Shown: positions 1 through 8,072, numbered from the stretch's first letter. The stretch: DNA of 33,055 nucleotides from CAYPHJ01 sp964410485 (GCA_964410485.1 CAYPHJ010000047.1:1-33055), one strand, 5' to 3'. Notes: generated by a model from the sequence alone, not told the origin. Made by a program: numbers and translations.

Positions 1-1126
1 CTATCGCTTTATTGAAGTCCACCCAGCCATGGCCTTCTTTCTTCCAGTCCTTGAATGCGCGCCCGCCAACCGCCTGGTAGCCAGGGCAAAAAATACGGGT
101 TTCCGGCTGAATCAGGTCCTCTTGTAAGGCAGCTAAGGCTACGACGATCTTAAAGGTTGAACCGGGCGCATACTGCCCTTGTACTGCACGGTTATTCATA
201 GGCTGCGACTTATCTCTAATAAGAGCCTGCCATTCCTCCGCATTTATTCCTCGCGCGAAGACATTAGGGTCGAAGGCGGGAGAGCTTACCAGGGCAAGTA
301 TTGCGCCGCTGCGGACATCCAAAGCCACGATGGATCCTTGCTTTCCCTCAAGAGCTTCAAAAGCAGTTTCCTGAAGGTCGCGATCAAGCGTGAGATATAT
401 GCTGCGACCGGGAACATCTTGCATTTGACCCAAGACTCTCACGCTCCGCCCCAAGGCATCCACCTCTACCTGCTGGCCACCACTTCGTCCACGTAAGTGT
501 TCTTCCCAACTTTTTTCGAGCCCAAACTGTCCTATCTCATCTCCCATTTCGTATCCCTTCTCCCTAAGCGAGGTTAGCTGTTTGGGACCGATCTCGCCGA
601 TGTAACCAAGGAGATGAGCTGCAGCGCCCTTCGTTATATAGCTCCGCCTCGGACGAATTTGCAGCGCGGCACCAGGCAATTCGATTTTATGGGTTTCCAC
701 CGTCACAACTGTACGCCAGTCCACATCTCTGCCTAATACCAACCCTTGAAAGGGCGTGTTCCCGTTACTTTCGCCTACGACATTGAGAAGTTCATCATCG
801 TCCCGCCCCAATAGACGAGCCAACTCGCGCAGGGTAGCGCTCGGCTCAGGAGAATCCTCGGGCACAAAGTGAAGATCGAATGAAGGGCGGTTATCAACCA
901 GGAGCTGCCCCCGGCGATCGAAGATCATACCTCTGATCCCCGGAAGTTTTTTAAGTCGAACACGGTTATTCTCCGCAAGGTAAGCAAAGCGCCCTCCCTG
1001 GACAATCTGCAAAAAATAGAGGCGGGCGCCGAGAAAAAGAAAAACCATCGAAACGAGCACAATGAGAAAGCGGGTTCGCCGCCTGAATTTGTGCTCGATC
1101 TCTTTCTGAGATGTTAAGCTCAACAT
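1..1126 (-). CDS. mrdA: Penicillin-binding protein 2 (peptidoglycan D,D-transpeptidase), 5' part only
   Basis: Inner-membrane transpeptidase that cross-links peptidoglycan during cell elongation, normally partnered with RodA. About 375 codons are present and the 3' end lies beyond the left edge. The protein starts MLSLTSQKEIE, has one membrane anchor at about residues 17-35, then the PBP-dimer start (RGMIFDRRGQLLVDNRPSF). The catalytic SxxK motif is seen as YAPGSTFKIV, with the serine at about residue 323, close to its place in E. coli PBP2, preceded by the typical NRAVQGQ. The SxN and KTG motifs would lie outside the window. The ATG at 1126 is the only sensible start, although no strong Shine-Dalgarno is visible. 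No mreD lies upstream; the neighbour is a small exported protein of the thiol/copper island. Identity is secure. Confidence 0.95.
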   Translation of the reverse strand, partial: MLSLTSQKEIEHKFRRRTRFLIVLVSMVFLFLGARLYFLQIVQGGRFAYLAENNRVRLKKLPGIRGMIFDRRGQLLVDNRPSFDLHFVPEDSPEPSATLRELARLLGRDDDELLNVVGESNGNTPFQGLVLGRDVDWRTVVTVETHKIELPGAALQIRPRRSYITKGAAAHLLGYIGEIGPKQLTSLREKGYEMGDEIGQFGLEKSWEEHLRGRSGGQQVEVDALGRSVRVLGQMQDVPGRSIYLTLDRDLQETAFEALEGKQGSIVALDVRSGAILALVSSPAFDPNVFARGINAEEWQALIRDKSQPMNNRAVQGQYAPGSTFKIVVALAALQEDLIQPETRIFCPGYQAVGGRAFKDWKKEGHGWVDFNKAI

Positions 1127-1261
1127 GGAATCGAGAGGATTTTTTTCTGTTCAGAGACCACGAATAAAGTCTCGCTGTCTAGCGCTCGGGGCGAGGTGGA
1201 AAGTCCGCTCTGGCCCTCGGAAGCAGTAGAAAAGCTATTCAGAGAAAAAGAAGTCTAAGAA

Positions 1262-1648
1262 TCAGAGGATTAGAATAGAGTGGAAGATGTGGCGCGGAGT
1301 TTTTGGGATAGCGGCTGCTTCTGAACCAAAAATCTTTCTTTCCCAAGAAGAATCTTTCTCAGACACATTCGGTGCAGAGGCTTGTCTGAGAAGACCCTCG
1401 CCGGTGAGAGGTGTCGGAAGAGTCCTGGATGACACGAGTGGGACGACTCCGGAAGAACAGGTGAGGTCGAGTTGCGCGCATTCGATCCTGCCGAGTAGCA
1501 GTCTTATCTCTGCGCACTCGGACTCGACGTTGCCGTGCTGGGCCGCCAAAGTAAAAGCTTCTGAACCAGCGACATGAAAGCACCCGAAGCTAAAGACAAA
1601 AAATAGGAGGGCTAACAAGATAGGAGGTTTCGCGGATCTCTTCGTCAT
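1262..1648 (-). CDS. Small exported protein of unknown function (family member 1 of 3)
   Basis: I do not recognise a named family. The ATG at 1648 gives 128 aa with a clear signal peptide (Lys/Arg-rich start, then LLALLFFVFSFGCF, possible cleavage after HVAGSEA). The mature part has several cysteines (ESECAEIR, RIECAQ, LTCSSG) and ends in a hydrophobic stretch, HIFHSILIL. That C-terminus resembles the ends of the small exported proteins at 4111-4470 and 11137-11517, suggesting one degenerate family spread over the copper/thiol island. The Cys content fits a periplasmic redox or metal role, but this is inference. A TTG at 1660 is an alternative start; neither start has a good ribosome binding site. 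Confidence 0.5.
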   Translation of the reverse strand: MTKRSAKPPILLALLFFVFSFGCFHVAGSEAFTLAAQHGNVESECAEIRLLLGRIECAQLDLTCSSGVVPLVSSRTLPTPLTGEGLLRQASAPNVSEKDSSWERKIFGSEAAAIPKTPRHIFHSILIL

Positions 1649-1712
1649 AAAACGACGCAAGTATCAGGGATTGGCAGTAGGAAGTCAATAAATTATTGCC
1701 CAACTCTGGAAT

Positions 1713-2321
1713 CTAAACTTCAACGGATTTCTCCTGGCCTTGGCCTCCTCTCCTCCTTCTGGGAGCCTGAAAGCTGTGCGATTTCATCAATTGTCTTCTG
1801 AATTCGTTCTTCTCATCTCCCGGTGGCAAGAGAGTTAGAAGCCTTTCCAACGTTTGCCGCGCGCCAGCAAGGTCGTCTTTATCCTTACGGACCATCCCCT
1901 TACCCCACAGGGCGAGGGCGAAGTCAGGATTGCTTGAGAGGGCCCGCTCAAAAGCCATGAGAGCACCATCCGCATGGCCTGCCCCGACGAGGATCAAGCC
2001 CATATAGGTATGCGCCTCAGGCCGATTTGGGTCTATAGAAAGAACTTTCTTGAAGAACTCGATGGCTTCCGGCCAATCTTGCCGCTCGAAGGCAGCGCGT
2101 CCCTCGCCCAGGAAGTGCATGAGATGTCTGGGCGATCCATCGCCGCCCATTCCTGCGATACGGCTTATACCTCCTGGGCCAGTACCTGTTAGAAAGTCAC
2201 CGGTCATCGTGTCCATTTCGGAGAGCCGAGGTCGCACGGATTGCGACAACAAAACTCCCAGCGCGATGCCGAATAGTAGAAGGAATGTGGCCCCTGCCGC
2301 GATCTTGAAGCCACGTGTCAT
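1713..2321 (-). CDS. Membrane-anchored TPR protein
   Basis: A 202-residue protein with an N-terminal membrane anchor (FKIAAGATFLLLFGIALGVL) followed by at least three tetratricopeptide units in the second half. Visible units include AAFERQDWPEAIEFFKKVL with DPNRPEAHTYMGL, then GALMAFERALSSNPDFALAL, then ARQTLERLL. The arrangement resembles the TPR part of CcmH/NrfG cytochrome c assembly proteins, which bind apocytochrome; that role is only suggested here by the neighbouring thioredoxins. The start at 2321 is chosen because GAGGA sits eight bases upstream; the frame stays open to 2396 and would then overlap the upstream CPTC membrane gene. The C-terminal tail is basic (RRRRGGQGQ). Confidence 0.85.
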   Translation of the reverse strand: MTRGFKIAAGATFLLLFGIALGVLLSQSVRPRLSEMDTMTGDFLTGTGPGGISRIAGMGGDGSPRHLMHFLGEGRAAFERQDWPEAIEFFKKVLSIDPNRPEAHTYMGLILVGAGHADGALMAFERALSSNPDFALALWGKGMVRKDKDDLAGARQTLERLLTLLPPGDEKNEFRRQLMKSHSFQAPRRRRGGQGQEKSVEV

Positions 2322-2382
2322 TGATTCATCCTCATGATCGCGTGTACCGGTCTTTTGCGGTGCACACTGAGCACAAGCACCC

Positions 2383-2871
2383 TCACCTGGCACCATCGTT
2401 GACTGCGCATGTGCCCGCTAAGGCCTTGGTCCTCAAAACAAACGTCCATCCAAGCAGCAGTACAGAAGCAACCCCGATATAAACCTGTAACGGGGCAAGA
2501 AAAGTCAAAGCACCGCCAGTGCCCAGGAACAAGACAACAAGTTGGTTGCAGGTGGGGCAACCCACCGACACCAGTGATAGCACTCCGCCCGATAAGACCT
2601 TTCCCTCACCGGTGGTCGATCCGGCCGCGAAGTAACTTCCAACGATCAAGCCAATCAGCACCGAGGACAAAACCCATCTGACGTAGTCTTGAGGTCGCAC
2701 GGGCGTCATGCGCACAAAGAACGGATTCTCGTAAATTGCTGTTGGCAACCCAATAACAATCAAAGCTAGTGCCGTAGTCAAGATCGTAACCATCCATGCC
2801 TTAGAGGTGTACATGCTGAGGCCAGACGCCAGCGGCGCGAAATGGCCGCGAATAGTCCCGGAATAGCTCAT
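2383..2871 (-). CDS. Integral membrane protein with an intramembrane CPTC motif
   Basis: A 162-residue membrane protein with about four hydrophobic segments (near residues 25-45, 66-84, 93-120 and 125-150). The third contains VSVGCPTCNQ, with cysteines at 105 and 108, a thioredoxin-like CxxC placed at or in the membrane. I cannot assign a named family. The motif and the neighbouring TPR, CcdA and TlpA genes suggest thiol transfer or metal passage across the membrane. The start at 2871 is supported by GAGGAAG nine bases upstream; the open frame extends to 2961 without a better site. The next gene downstream, the TPR protein, begins 61 bases after this stop, so the two are probably one transcription unit. 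Confidence 0.75.
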   Translation of the reverse strand: MSYSGTIRGHFAPLASGLSMYTSKAWMVTILTTALALIVIGLPTAIYENPFFVRMTPVRPQDYVRWVLSSVLIGLIVGSYFAAGSTTGEGKVLSGGVLSLVSVGCPTCNQLVVLFLGTGGALTFLAPLQVYIGVASVLLLGWTFVLRTKALAGTCAVNDGAR

Positions 2872-2993
2872 AAAATCGTACTTCCTCGTGATCCCGTTCT
2901 CCGGCTCGACGAGAAATGCGCTGACAAAGTAGCGAGGCGAGAGTCCGCCAGCGCCGACCACTAAGGGGGCATCAATCTCTGTCGCGAGACTCG

Positions 2994-3166
2994 CTACCCC
3001 TTTCTTTCTCCGCCATGACCCGCGCCCTTGGGTTTCTCAATCCTGAGCTTTTTGGTGTAACTCTCGGCAGCAGGTGCTGGAGTTTTTTTTCTTGTGAAAA
3101 AAAAGCGTCTGCGGAGCTCCCTAAAGCCAAGAGGCCCAAGGCTGCTGCAAGCAGAAAAACCCGCAT
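2994..3166 (-). pseudogene. Short exported Lys/Pro-rich protein, frame broken in an A-run
   Basis: The start at 3166 (MRVFLLAAALGLLALG) gives a classic signal peptide ending SSADA. In the frame as written the protein then runs to 2972 with an unconvincing tail. If one base is added to (or two removed from) the eight-A run read just after SSADAFFSQ, it continues as EKKTPAPAAESYTKKLRIEK and PKGAGHGGERKG, a compositionally reasonable basic tail ending at 2994. I prefer the shifted reading, so this is either a broken gene, a homopolymer error or a slippery site. Function unknown. It would be first in the unit with the CPTC membrane protein and the TPR protein. Confidence 0.45.
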
Positions 3167-3517
3167 GACTCTTCTCACATTCAAGGCTCAGGTTTGGGTG
3201 TTCTCTGAAACTATCATTCTGGAATGTTTCATGAAGGTTTCGTGCCGTGTACAAAGAGACGTAGCAACGATCATTGTGTATTGAGCCGTCTCCTGGACCT
3301 CTTCAAAAACGGTGGCCCGAAAGTACTTTGGCAATAAACGGTTCGCATTATCTGCCGTGTTCCCAAAACCATCAAGCGATTGCACAAACAGGAACGCCAT
3401 ACGTATGCCTGCCGATAAACTGTTGGCACATCAGACTCGCCCTGTGGGAAAAATCAGCCACGACCAGCAAATCCTGCAAAGGCGCCACGCAGTTCCAGAT
3501 GCGGAGGGAACGCTTCG
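3167..3517. other. Gap of about 350 bases with no convincing gene
   Basis: The only sizeable reading frame is on the minus strand at 3188-3400 (70 codons). It has no recognisable domain, no good ribosome binding site and unremarkable composition, so I do not call it. The region probably holds leader or spacer sequence upstream of the exported protein that starts at 3166. No tRNA or clear terminator was seen. Confidence 0.4.
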
Positions 3518-3922
3518 TTACCATAGCTCTCCTGTGCGCAGTTGTTTTCTGACCTTACGAGCCTTACCTGTCCCGCGACACGACAAAGTTCTTTCTGTCC
3601 ATCGAAGAAGCCCCGAGCGTAAGTAGTCTCCGTCCATCCCTAGTACATCACAAACGTTGCGGTAGGAGAAAATCCACATCCAGTCATCATCAAAGATCCA
3701 GGTTTTGGCCTCTTCGAAAAGAATTTTCCCTCTTCTATCCCGGGCGAGAATATATTTTTGAAAGCAGCAAACAGCATCTTCGAGTATGGCCAGCATGAGA
3801 ACCTTCTCTGGAATCGCTTCGCCCTTCTTGTTCCTTTCATAATATTGCGCTGCAAGAAGCTCGGCAGGCTGGAAAAGAGAAGTTACGAATTCTCCGCTGT
3901 CCGTATCTGCTACGATGTCCAT
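3518..3922 (-). CDS. Conserved hypothetical soluble protein
   Basis: A 134-residue protein with no signal peptide or membrane segment. The core (EKVLMLAILEDAVCCFQKY, then EEAKTWIFDDD, IFSYRNVCDVLGMDGDYLRS) looks like a small helical family I have seen annotated only as hypothetical in delta- and NC10-type genomes: a helix with LAxLEDAVxxFQKY, a WI...D segment and a C-terminal DNA-binding-like LGxxxxYLRxGL helix. I do not know its function, and a regulatory role is only a guess from the C-terminal helix pair. Start ATG 3922 is preceded by a weak purine stretch. It is the only clearly cytosolic, non-redox protein in this part of the island. Confidence 0.65.
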   Translation of the reverse strand: MDIVADTDSGEFVTSLFQPAELLAAQYYERNKKGEAIPEKVLMLAILEDAVCCFQKYILARDRRGKILFEEAKTWIFDDDWMWIFSYRNVCDVLGMDGDYLRSGLLRWTERTLSCRGTGKARKVRKQLRTGELW

Positions 3923-4110
3923 ATTAACCCGTCCTGTATCTCATTGCCGCTTATCGTTAGCCCCAAGTCGTTCTGGTCTGAAAACGACTGGCGTCGTCCA
4001 GCCATTCAGCCCGGGCGCGATAATGCCAGGGATCTATGGGGAACACGGATCCAAGTCCCCGCAGCAGCTGTTGTTTTTAAGGAAAAGACTAACCGCTTAA
4101 GCGAGAGGGA

Positions 4111-4470
4111 TCAGAGAGTATGAACACAGTGGAGAATATTGGCAGAGACTTTGATAGTGCGCGGAAACGTTAGGGCAGACAATAGACCGGCGTCAGCACC
4201 GAGGCACTTGGTAGAGGTCTGTACCAAGATTGCGCTCCCCTTCACCGGTGTGGCCCGCCCGAAGGTATCCGCCGTGTTCGCGACAGCGATCGTCTGAGAT
4301 GGTCGGGCTAAAGAGTCACAGCAAGTATAAGCGGAGCCGTTCGGGTTAGGCTCAAGCAGAGCTGAAGTGCTTCCATAAACGGGATCGACAGACGTAACGC
4401 AAAAGAACCCCAGAATGAGGAAAGAGACAGAAGTCAGCAGCGCTATCTTGAGCTTCGATTGGCGTCTCAT
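4111..4470 (-). CDS. Small exported protein of unknown function (family member 2 of 3)
   Basis: From the ATG at 4470 the protein is 119 aa. It has a basic start (MRRQSKLKI), a hydrophobic core (ALLTSVSFLILGFFCV) and a probable cleavage near DPVYGSTS. The mature part carries a vicinal Cys pair (AYTCCDSLA), another Cys (STKCLGAD) and the C-terminus RTIKVSANILHCVHTL, which parallels PLKVSIRLFDSILNL of the protein at 11137-11517. It lies 141 bases downstream of ccdA on the same strand and may be in the same operon. The frame stays open to 4602, but the extension lacks a signal sequence. A periplasmic thiol or metal-binding role is inference. Confidence 0.55.
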   Translation of the reverse strand: MRRQSKLKIALLTSVSFLILGFFCVTSVDPVYGSTSALLEPNPNGSAYTCCDSLARPSQTIAVANTADTFGRATPVKGSAILVQTSTKCLGADAGLLSALTFPRTIKVSANILHCVHTL

Positions 4471-4611
4471 GCTGAAGGGAGAGTACTGAGTTGAAAGTCC
4501 CAAGTCAACCAACAATGATTTCTTTTGCTCGCCGCACCGAAATCTACGGTCCCCTTGTTCGAGCGTGTCAACGCAATCCGGAACACGACCATGTGGGCTC
4601 AAAGAACTCTA

Positions 4612-5349
4612 TCACAATCTCTTTAACAACCATTCAGGGGTGAAACGGATTGCGTAGATGTTAAGAAGAGTAAAATAATCAGTTACGAGAAGGACACCAA
4701 CGGTCACGAGCAGGCTGCCGGCTGCGACATGAACAGCCTGCACATAGCGACGGAATTTCTTAGAAAATCGAAAAAAAGAATTCACTGCGAGCGCGCTTAG
4801 AAAAAATGGGACCGCCAGCCCCGCTGCATAGGTTGTGAGAAGTAAAATACCTTTTCCGATGTCCCCGGAGCTTCCAGCCAGGGCGAGGATCGCTCCCAGA
4901 ATCGGTCCCACACAGGGAATCCACGCCACCGCGAATGTCACTCCTACAAGGGCTGATCCCAAATATCCCGCAGGCTTATCCCTAAAATTGAACTGTAGGT
5001 AACGTTGCAGCAGGGATATTTTGAAGAGTCCCATGAGATAAATCCCAACCAAAATGATAAACACCCCCCCAAGAACGCGAATAATGTTACGGTAACCAAA
5101 AAAAAGACTGCCCAGATAGCTAGCCGAAGCGCCCAGAGAAACGAAAACGATAGAGAACCCCACGATGAAGGCAAGAGAATTAGAAACGACCTTGCGGCGG
5201 ACATCGGCTTTGATGTGAGGAACACTTATCTCCTCCAGCGAGACACCCGAAAGAAAGGAGAGATATGACGGAATGATCGGCAACACGCAGGGTGAAAGAA
5301 AGGACAAGAGTCCCGCTGTGAAAGCGACAAATATACTAACGTCGGCCAT
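4612..5349 (-). CDS. ccdA: CcdA-type thiol:disulfide membrane reductase
   Basis: Six-helix inner-membrane protein that moves reducing equivalents from cytoplasmic thioredoxin to periplasmic thioredoxin-like partners such as TlpA, ResA or CcmG. The 245 residues match the usual CcdA length. The two redox cysteines are in the expected places: LLSFLSPCVLPIIPSYL (Cys21, first helix) and VAWIPCVGPILGAILAL (fourth helix). The hydrophobic pattern follows the inverted three-plus-three repeat of the family. It lies just downstream of a tlpA-like gene (gap of 92 bases) and upstream of a small exported Cys protein, so the electron donor and its acceptor are encoded together. Start ATG 5349 (MADVSIFVAF) is the family-typical start. 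Confidence 0.93.
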   Translation of the reverse strand: MADVSIFVAFTAGLLSFLSPCVLPIIPSYLSFLSGVSLEEISVPHIKADVRRKVVSNSLAFIVGFSIVFVSLGASASYLGSLFFGYRNIIRVLGGVFIILVGIYLMGLFKISLLQRYLQFNFRDKPAGYLGSALVGVTFAVAWIPCVGPILGAILALAGSSGDIGKGILLLTTYAAGLAVPFFLSALAVNSFFRFSKKFRRYVQAVHVAAGSLLVTVGVLLVTDYFTLLNIYAIRFTPEWLLKRL

Positions 5350-5441
5350 GGCTCACTTTTCGCGAACTCGGTTCGCAGAGGAATCGGCTAATCACACCGT
5401 AATTCGGTACCTGTTCAAAAACACCAACAGGATCAAAGCCG

Positions 5442-6008
5442 TCAGTTGGGGCGTTTGTTGCTTTGGTTCAGGAGCGCCTGGATCAGTGCTCTCGCCCCGG
5501 GAGTGTACCAGTCGGCGTGTCCTCGTAGTCTGGCAATCCCTTCTCCACTGGGTCCGATCAGATAGGTGTTCGGCAAACCCCAGGCGCCGTAGGCAAGTAC
5601 CCACCGGCCCGGCGGGTCGAAGACTACTGGATAGGTGACCCCAAGCTCCTTCATGAGAGCTAACGCATCCTCCCGCTTATCTCTCACATTGACCCCAAGA
5701 ATCACAAACCCTTTATTCCGAAATTCCTGGTAAAGTCGCTCGATTGCCGGCATTTCTTCCCGGCACGGAACGCACCAACTGGCCCAAAAATTCAGCATGA
5801 CGAGTCTTCCCCTGAAGTCTTTCAGAGAAACCCCGTTCCCGGCCGGATCGGGAAGGGTAAAATCCGGTCTGGGAGAGGTATCGTACAACCTTTCCAGATT
5901 AGGAACGAGCTCATAATCGACCTCTCGAGCGGCCAAAGACTGTATACTCCAGAAGAGAAATGTAACGAACACGACGTAAAACAATAGCCTAAACCGATAT
6001 CTCAACAT
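5442..6008 (-). CDS. TlpA/ResA-family exported thioredoxin (copy 1)
   Basis: Membrane-tethered periplasmic thiol reductase of 188 aa. Residues 7-25 form the anchor (RLLFYVVFVTFLFWSIQSLA) and the rest is an AhpC/TSA-like thioredoxin fold. The active site reads NFWASWCVPCREEMPAI with cysteines 79 and 82, and the cis-proline region is seen as AYGAWGLPNTYLIG. Family members reduce apocytochrome c or copper-site cysteines (for example of cytochrome oxidase). The start at 6008 is supported by GGAGGGTGAG just upstream. Pairing with ccdA downstream indicates that CcdA re-reduces it. A second, diverged TlpA lies at 7503-8072. Confidence 0.9.
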   Translation of the reverse strand: MLRYRFRLLFYVVFVTFLFWSIQSLAAREVDYELVPNLERLYDTSPRPDFTLPDPAGNGVSLKDFRGRLVMLNFWASWCVPCREEMPAIERLYQEFRNKGFVILGVNVRDKREDALALMKELGVTYPVVFDPPGRWVLAYGAWGLPNTYLIGPSGEGIARLRGHADWYTPGARALIQALLNQSNKRPN

Positions 6009-6141
6009 GGTCTCACCCTCCTATCTGGCGCGCTTGGTGTCTTGGCGCGAGCAAAAGCACCAACATCGAACGTCGAACTTACATTTACTCTGCGACTCTA
6101 CGGTGAGTCCTCTGCTCTTTGGTTTTGTCCGGAACCGCGCA

Positions 6142-6756
6142 TCATGGTTGAACCTCGATTGCGTGAAACACTCCAAAAAAAGTCCGTTGCGCGCGAGTCA
6201 CTTTCAATCCTGCTTCCCTCAGCAATCTCAACGGCTCGCGATTCCAATGGCAGCCGAGAAATGCCGCGTGCCTTTCTGAGCGGCGATCCTGCCAGCGGCC
6301 TAGCCATTCACGATTGCTTCGCCCGTGCTCCAACAACAGGATTTTCCCCTCGGTTCGGCAAACCCGCCCCATCTCGTTTAGTGCGGCCACAGGATCCGGA
6401 AACGTGCAAGTCGTAAGCGAGGAGCCTACGATGTCGAAGCTGTTGTCGGGAAACGGAAGCCGTTCACCAGCGGCCAGGACAAAGGTAACTTCGAGCGACC
6501 GGTGCGCCGCTCGTCTTCGGGCGATACCCAACATCTTGGGGCTCACGTCGAGCGCTGTAATGCGGCATCCTTCCGGATAAAAACGCAGGTTCTTTCCTGT
6601 TCCTACGGCGACTTCGAGAACCCTCCCCGACGCTTGCTGCAATAGTCGGCGGCGCAATCTTCTCAATCCCAAAAGCTCGGGAACACCCTCCACCCAATCG
6701 TACCAGCGGGCGAACCGATCATACTTATGTGCCAGCTCTTGCGAGCTATACTCCAT
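6142..6756 (-). CDS. Class I SAM-dependent methyltransferase (UbiE/METTL7-like)
   Basis: A 204-residue Rossmann-fold methyltransferase. Motif I is VLEVAVGTGKNLRFYP (residues about 46-61), followed by the acidic ITALDVSPKML, the motif with LPFPDNSFDIVGSSLTTCTF, and the post-motif LLLEHGRS. The E(V/L)xxGTGxNL pattern and the C-terminal REAGLKV segment resemble small UbiE- and METTL7-like enzymes; substrates of relatives include quinones, phospholipids and thiols. The substrate cannot be read from the sequence. Its place between two thioredoxin genes makes a thiol or quinone substrate attractive but unproven. It is followed by 133 bases before the next tlpA gene. Confidence 0.85.
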   Translation of the reverse strand: MEYSSQELAHKYDRFARWYDWVEGVPELLGLRRLRRRLLQQASGRVLEVAVGTGKNLRFYPEGCRITALDVSPKMLGIARRRAAHRSLEVTFVLAAGERLPFPDNSFDIVGSSLTTCTFPDPVAALNEMGRVCRTEGKILLLEHGRSNREWLGRWQDRRSERHAAFLGCHWNREPLRLLREAGLKVTRAQRTFFGVFHAIEVQP

Positions 6757-6865
6757 CGCTGTTAGCGTTGACTCCCAAACCGGACCGCCACGTTATTATT
6801 GCCTCTGTCCTGGACGGTGGCAGGCACATAAGGCCCCTCTTTTAACAGGCCCTCTCGCGTGTTCT

Positions 6866-7489
6866 CTAGTTTCCTTTGCCGGCTGTCTTAAGTTCTGCTT
6901 CTATAAACTGGCGAAACGTCTCAAACGGCTGCGCCCCTACCAGCAAGCGGCTATTAACAAAGAAACTCGGCGTGCCGCGCAGCCCCAGAGATGCGGCCAC
7001 AACCCTCTCTCCTTCGATTTTTTTGCGGTATTTGCCCGAGTCAAGACACTGGCCGAAATTCTGGCTATTCAGCTTTAGCTCCTGCGCATACCGTTTGAGA
7101 TTAGCATCCGTAAAGGCGCCGCGTCCCTGGTTTTTGAAAAGCACGTCATGGTACTCCCAGAACTTCTCTTGCTCTGCGGAACATTCCGCCGCCTGACCGG
7201 CCTGCTCAGAAAACCTGCCCAAAATGGCAAAGTGACGGTAGGTAAATCGCGCCTGACCTTTTTTTATATAGTTCTCCTCCAACTGTGGGAGTGTATCGCT
7301 CCAGAACTTCTTACAGAAGCTGCATTGGAAATCTGAGAATTCCACAATGCTCACGGGGGCTTTGGATGAGCCAAGTGTCGGCCCTTTGCCGAGCGCAGAT
7401 AATACTTCCTTGATGGATAATGGCTGCGCTGCGCCAACTTGTGACGCGGACAGCAAAAGAGCCGTAACAAGAACTGTTACCATTCTCAT
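6866..7489 (-). CDS. DsbA-family exported thiol oxidoreductase (BdbD/DsbG-like)
   Basis: Exported protein of 207 aa with a signal peptide (MRMVTVLVTALLLSASQVGA). The thioredoxin-fold active site is EFSDFQCSFCKKFW (Cys56 and Cys59), and the cis-proline motif is RGTPSFFVNSRLL. A second cysteine pair in the helical insertion (AAECSAEQ and FGQCLDSG) is as in many thioredoxin_4 proteins, which form or isomerise disulfides, or act as reductases when paired with CcdA. I prefer the ATG at 7489 with GGAG ten bases upstream; a TTG at 7498 would place the same site too close. It begins 13 bases after the tlpA-like gene upstream (stop at 7503), so the two are probably cotranslated. Confidence 0.88.
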   Translation of the reverse strand: MRMVTVLVTALLLSASQVGAAQPLSIKEVLSALGKGPTLGSSKAPVSIVEFSDFQCSFCKKFWSDTLPQLEENYIKKGQARFTYRHFAILGRFSEQAGQAAECSAEQEKFWEYHDVLFKNQGRGAFTDANLKRYAQELKLNSQNFGQCLDSGKYRKKIEGERVVAASLGLRGTPSFFVNSRLLVGAQPFETFRQFIEAELKTAGKGN

Positions 7490-7502
7490 GGGTTCCAAGC
7501 TC

Positions 7503-8072
7503 CTAACGAATTGGGATGTACTCGCTTTTGCCCTGGCCGGTCGTTACGATTCCTTTGAGCGCCTCATCCAGTTTAGCTAAAATAATTGGTGATCTGATTT
7601 CGCCCACGTGCTTGTAGGTGATCCTACCCTCTCCGTCAATGAAGAAAGTCTCTGGAATTCCCCAGACGCCGTAATCAACAGCAATTTCGCCGGTCGCATC
7701 TCGTCCATTCAAATACGTTAAACCGAACTCTCGCAAAAACTCCCGCGCGTTCTCTTCTTTGTCCTGGATGGCAATCCCCACAAAAACAACACCTCGATCC
7801 TGATATTTTTCCCAAGCAGCCTGGAGTGCCGGTGCTTCCGTGCGGCATGGCAAGCACCAGGAAGCCCAGAAGTTAACAACAACTGCTTTGCCGCGGAGAT
7901 CTTCGAGCCTCAACGTTCCCCCATCGAACAATGTCAAAGTAAATGGAGGCGCTTGTCTGCTGACGAGAGGAGACTCGATGTATCGTGGATCACGCGTGAA
8001 GCCGAAAGCCAGAAGCCAGATCATGCCTCCGACTATGGCAACAACAACCGCAAGCTTAACACCGCTCTTCAA
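7503..8072 (-). CDS. TlpA/ResA-family exported thioredoxin (copy 2)
   Basis: A 189-residue thioredoxin-like protein anchored by an N-terminal helix (KLAVVVAIVGGMIWLLAFGF). The active site is VNFWASWCLPCRTEAPAL (Cys73 and Cys76) and the cis-proline region is VDYGVWGIPETFFIDGEG, as in CcmG/ResA proteins that reduce apocytochrome c haem-binding cysteines. The start is TTG at 8072 with AAGGG eight bases before it. The gene sits between the small Cys membrane protein (gap 33 bases) and the DsbA-like gene (gap 13), so it is part of the multicopper oxidase operon. It differs well beyond allelic variation from the copy at 5442-6008, arguing for a separate partner. Confidence 0.9.
   Translation of the reverse strand: MKSGVKLAVVVAIVGGMIWLLAFGFTRDPRYIESPLVSRQAPPFTLTLFDGGTLRLEDLRGKAVVVNFWASWCLPCRTEAPALQAAWEKYQDRGVVFVGIAIQDKEENAREFLREFGLTYLNGRDATGEIAVDYGVWGIPETFFIDGEGRITYKHVGEIRSPIILAKLDEALKGIVTTGQGKSEYIPIR

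Noticed and set aside
1160..1240. A stretch resembling the RNase P RNA core (GGAAAGTCC near GAGG)
   Set aside because: The gap between genes is only about 135 bases, far too short for RNase P RNA, and no other conserved element of that RNA is present.
3188..3400. A 70-codon minus-strand frame
   Set aside because: No domain, signal peptide or ribosome binding site, and the composition is not convincing; it was left as part of the gap description.
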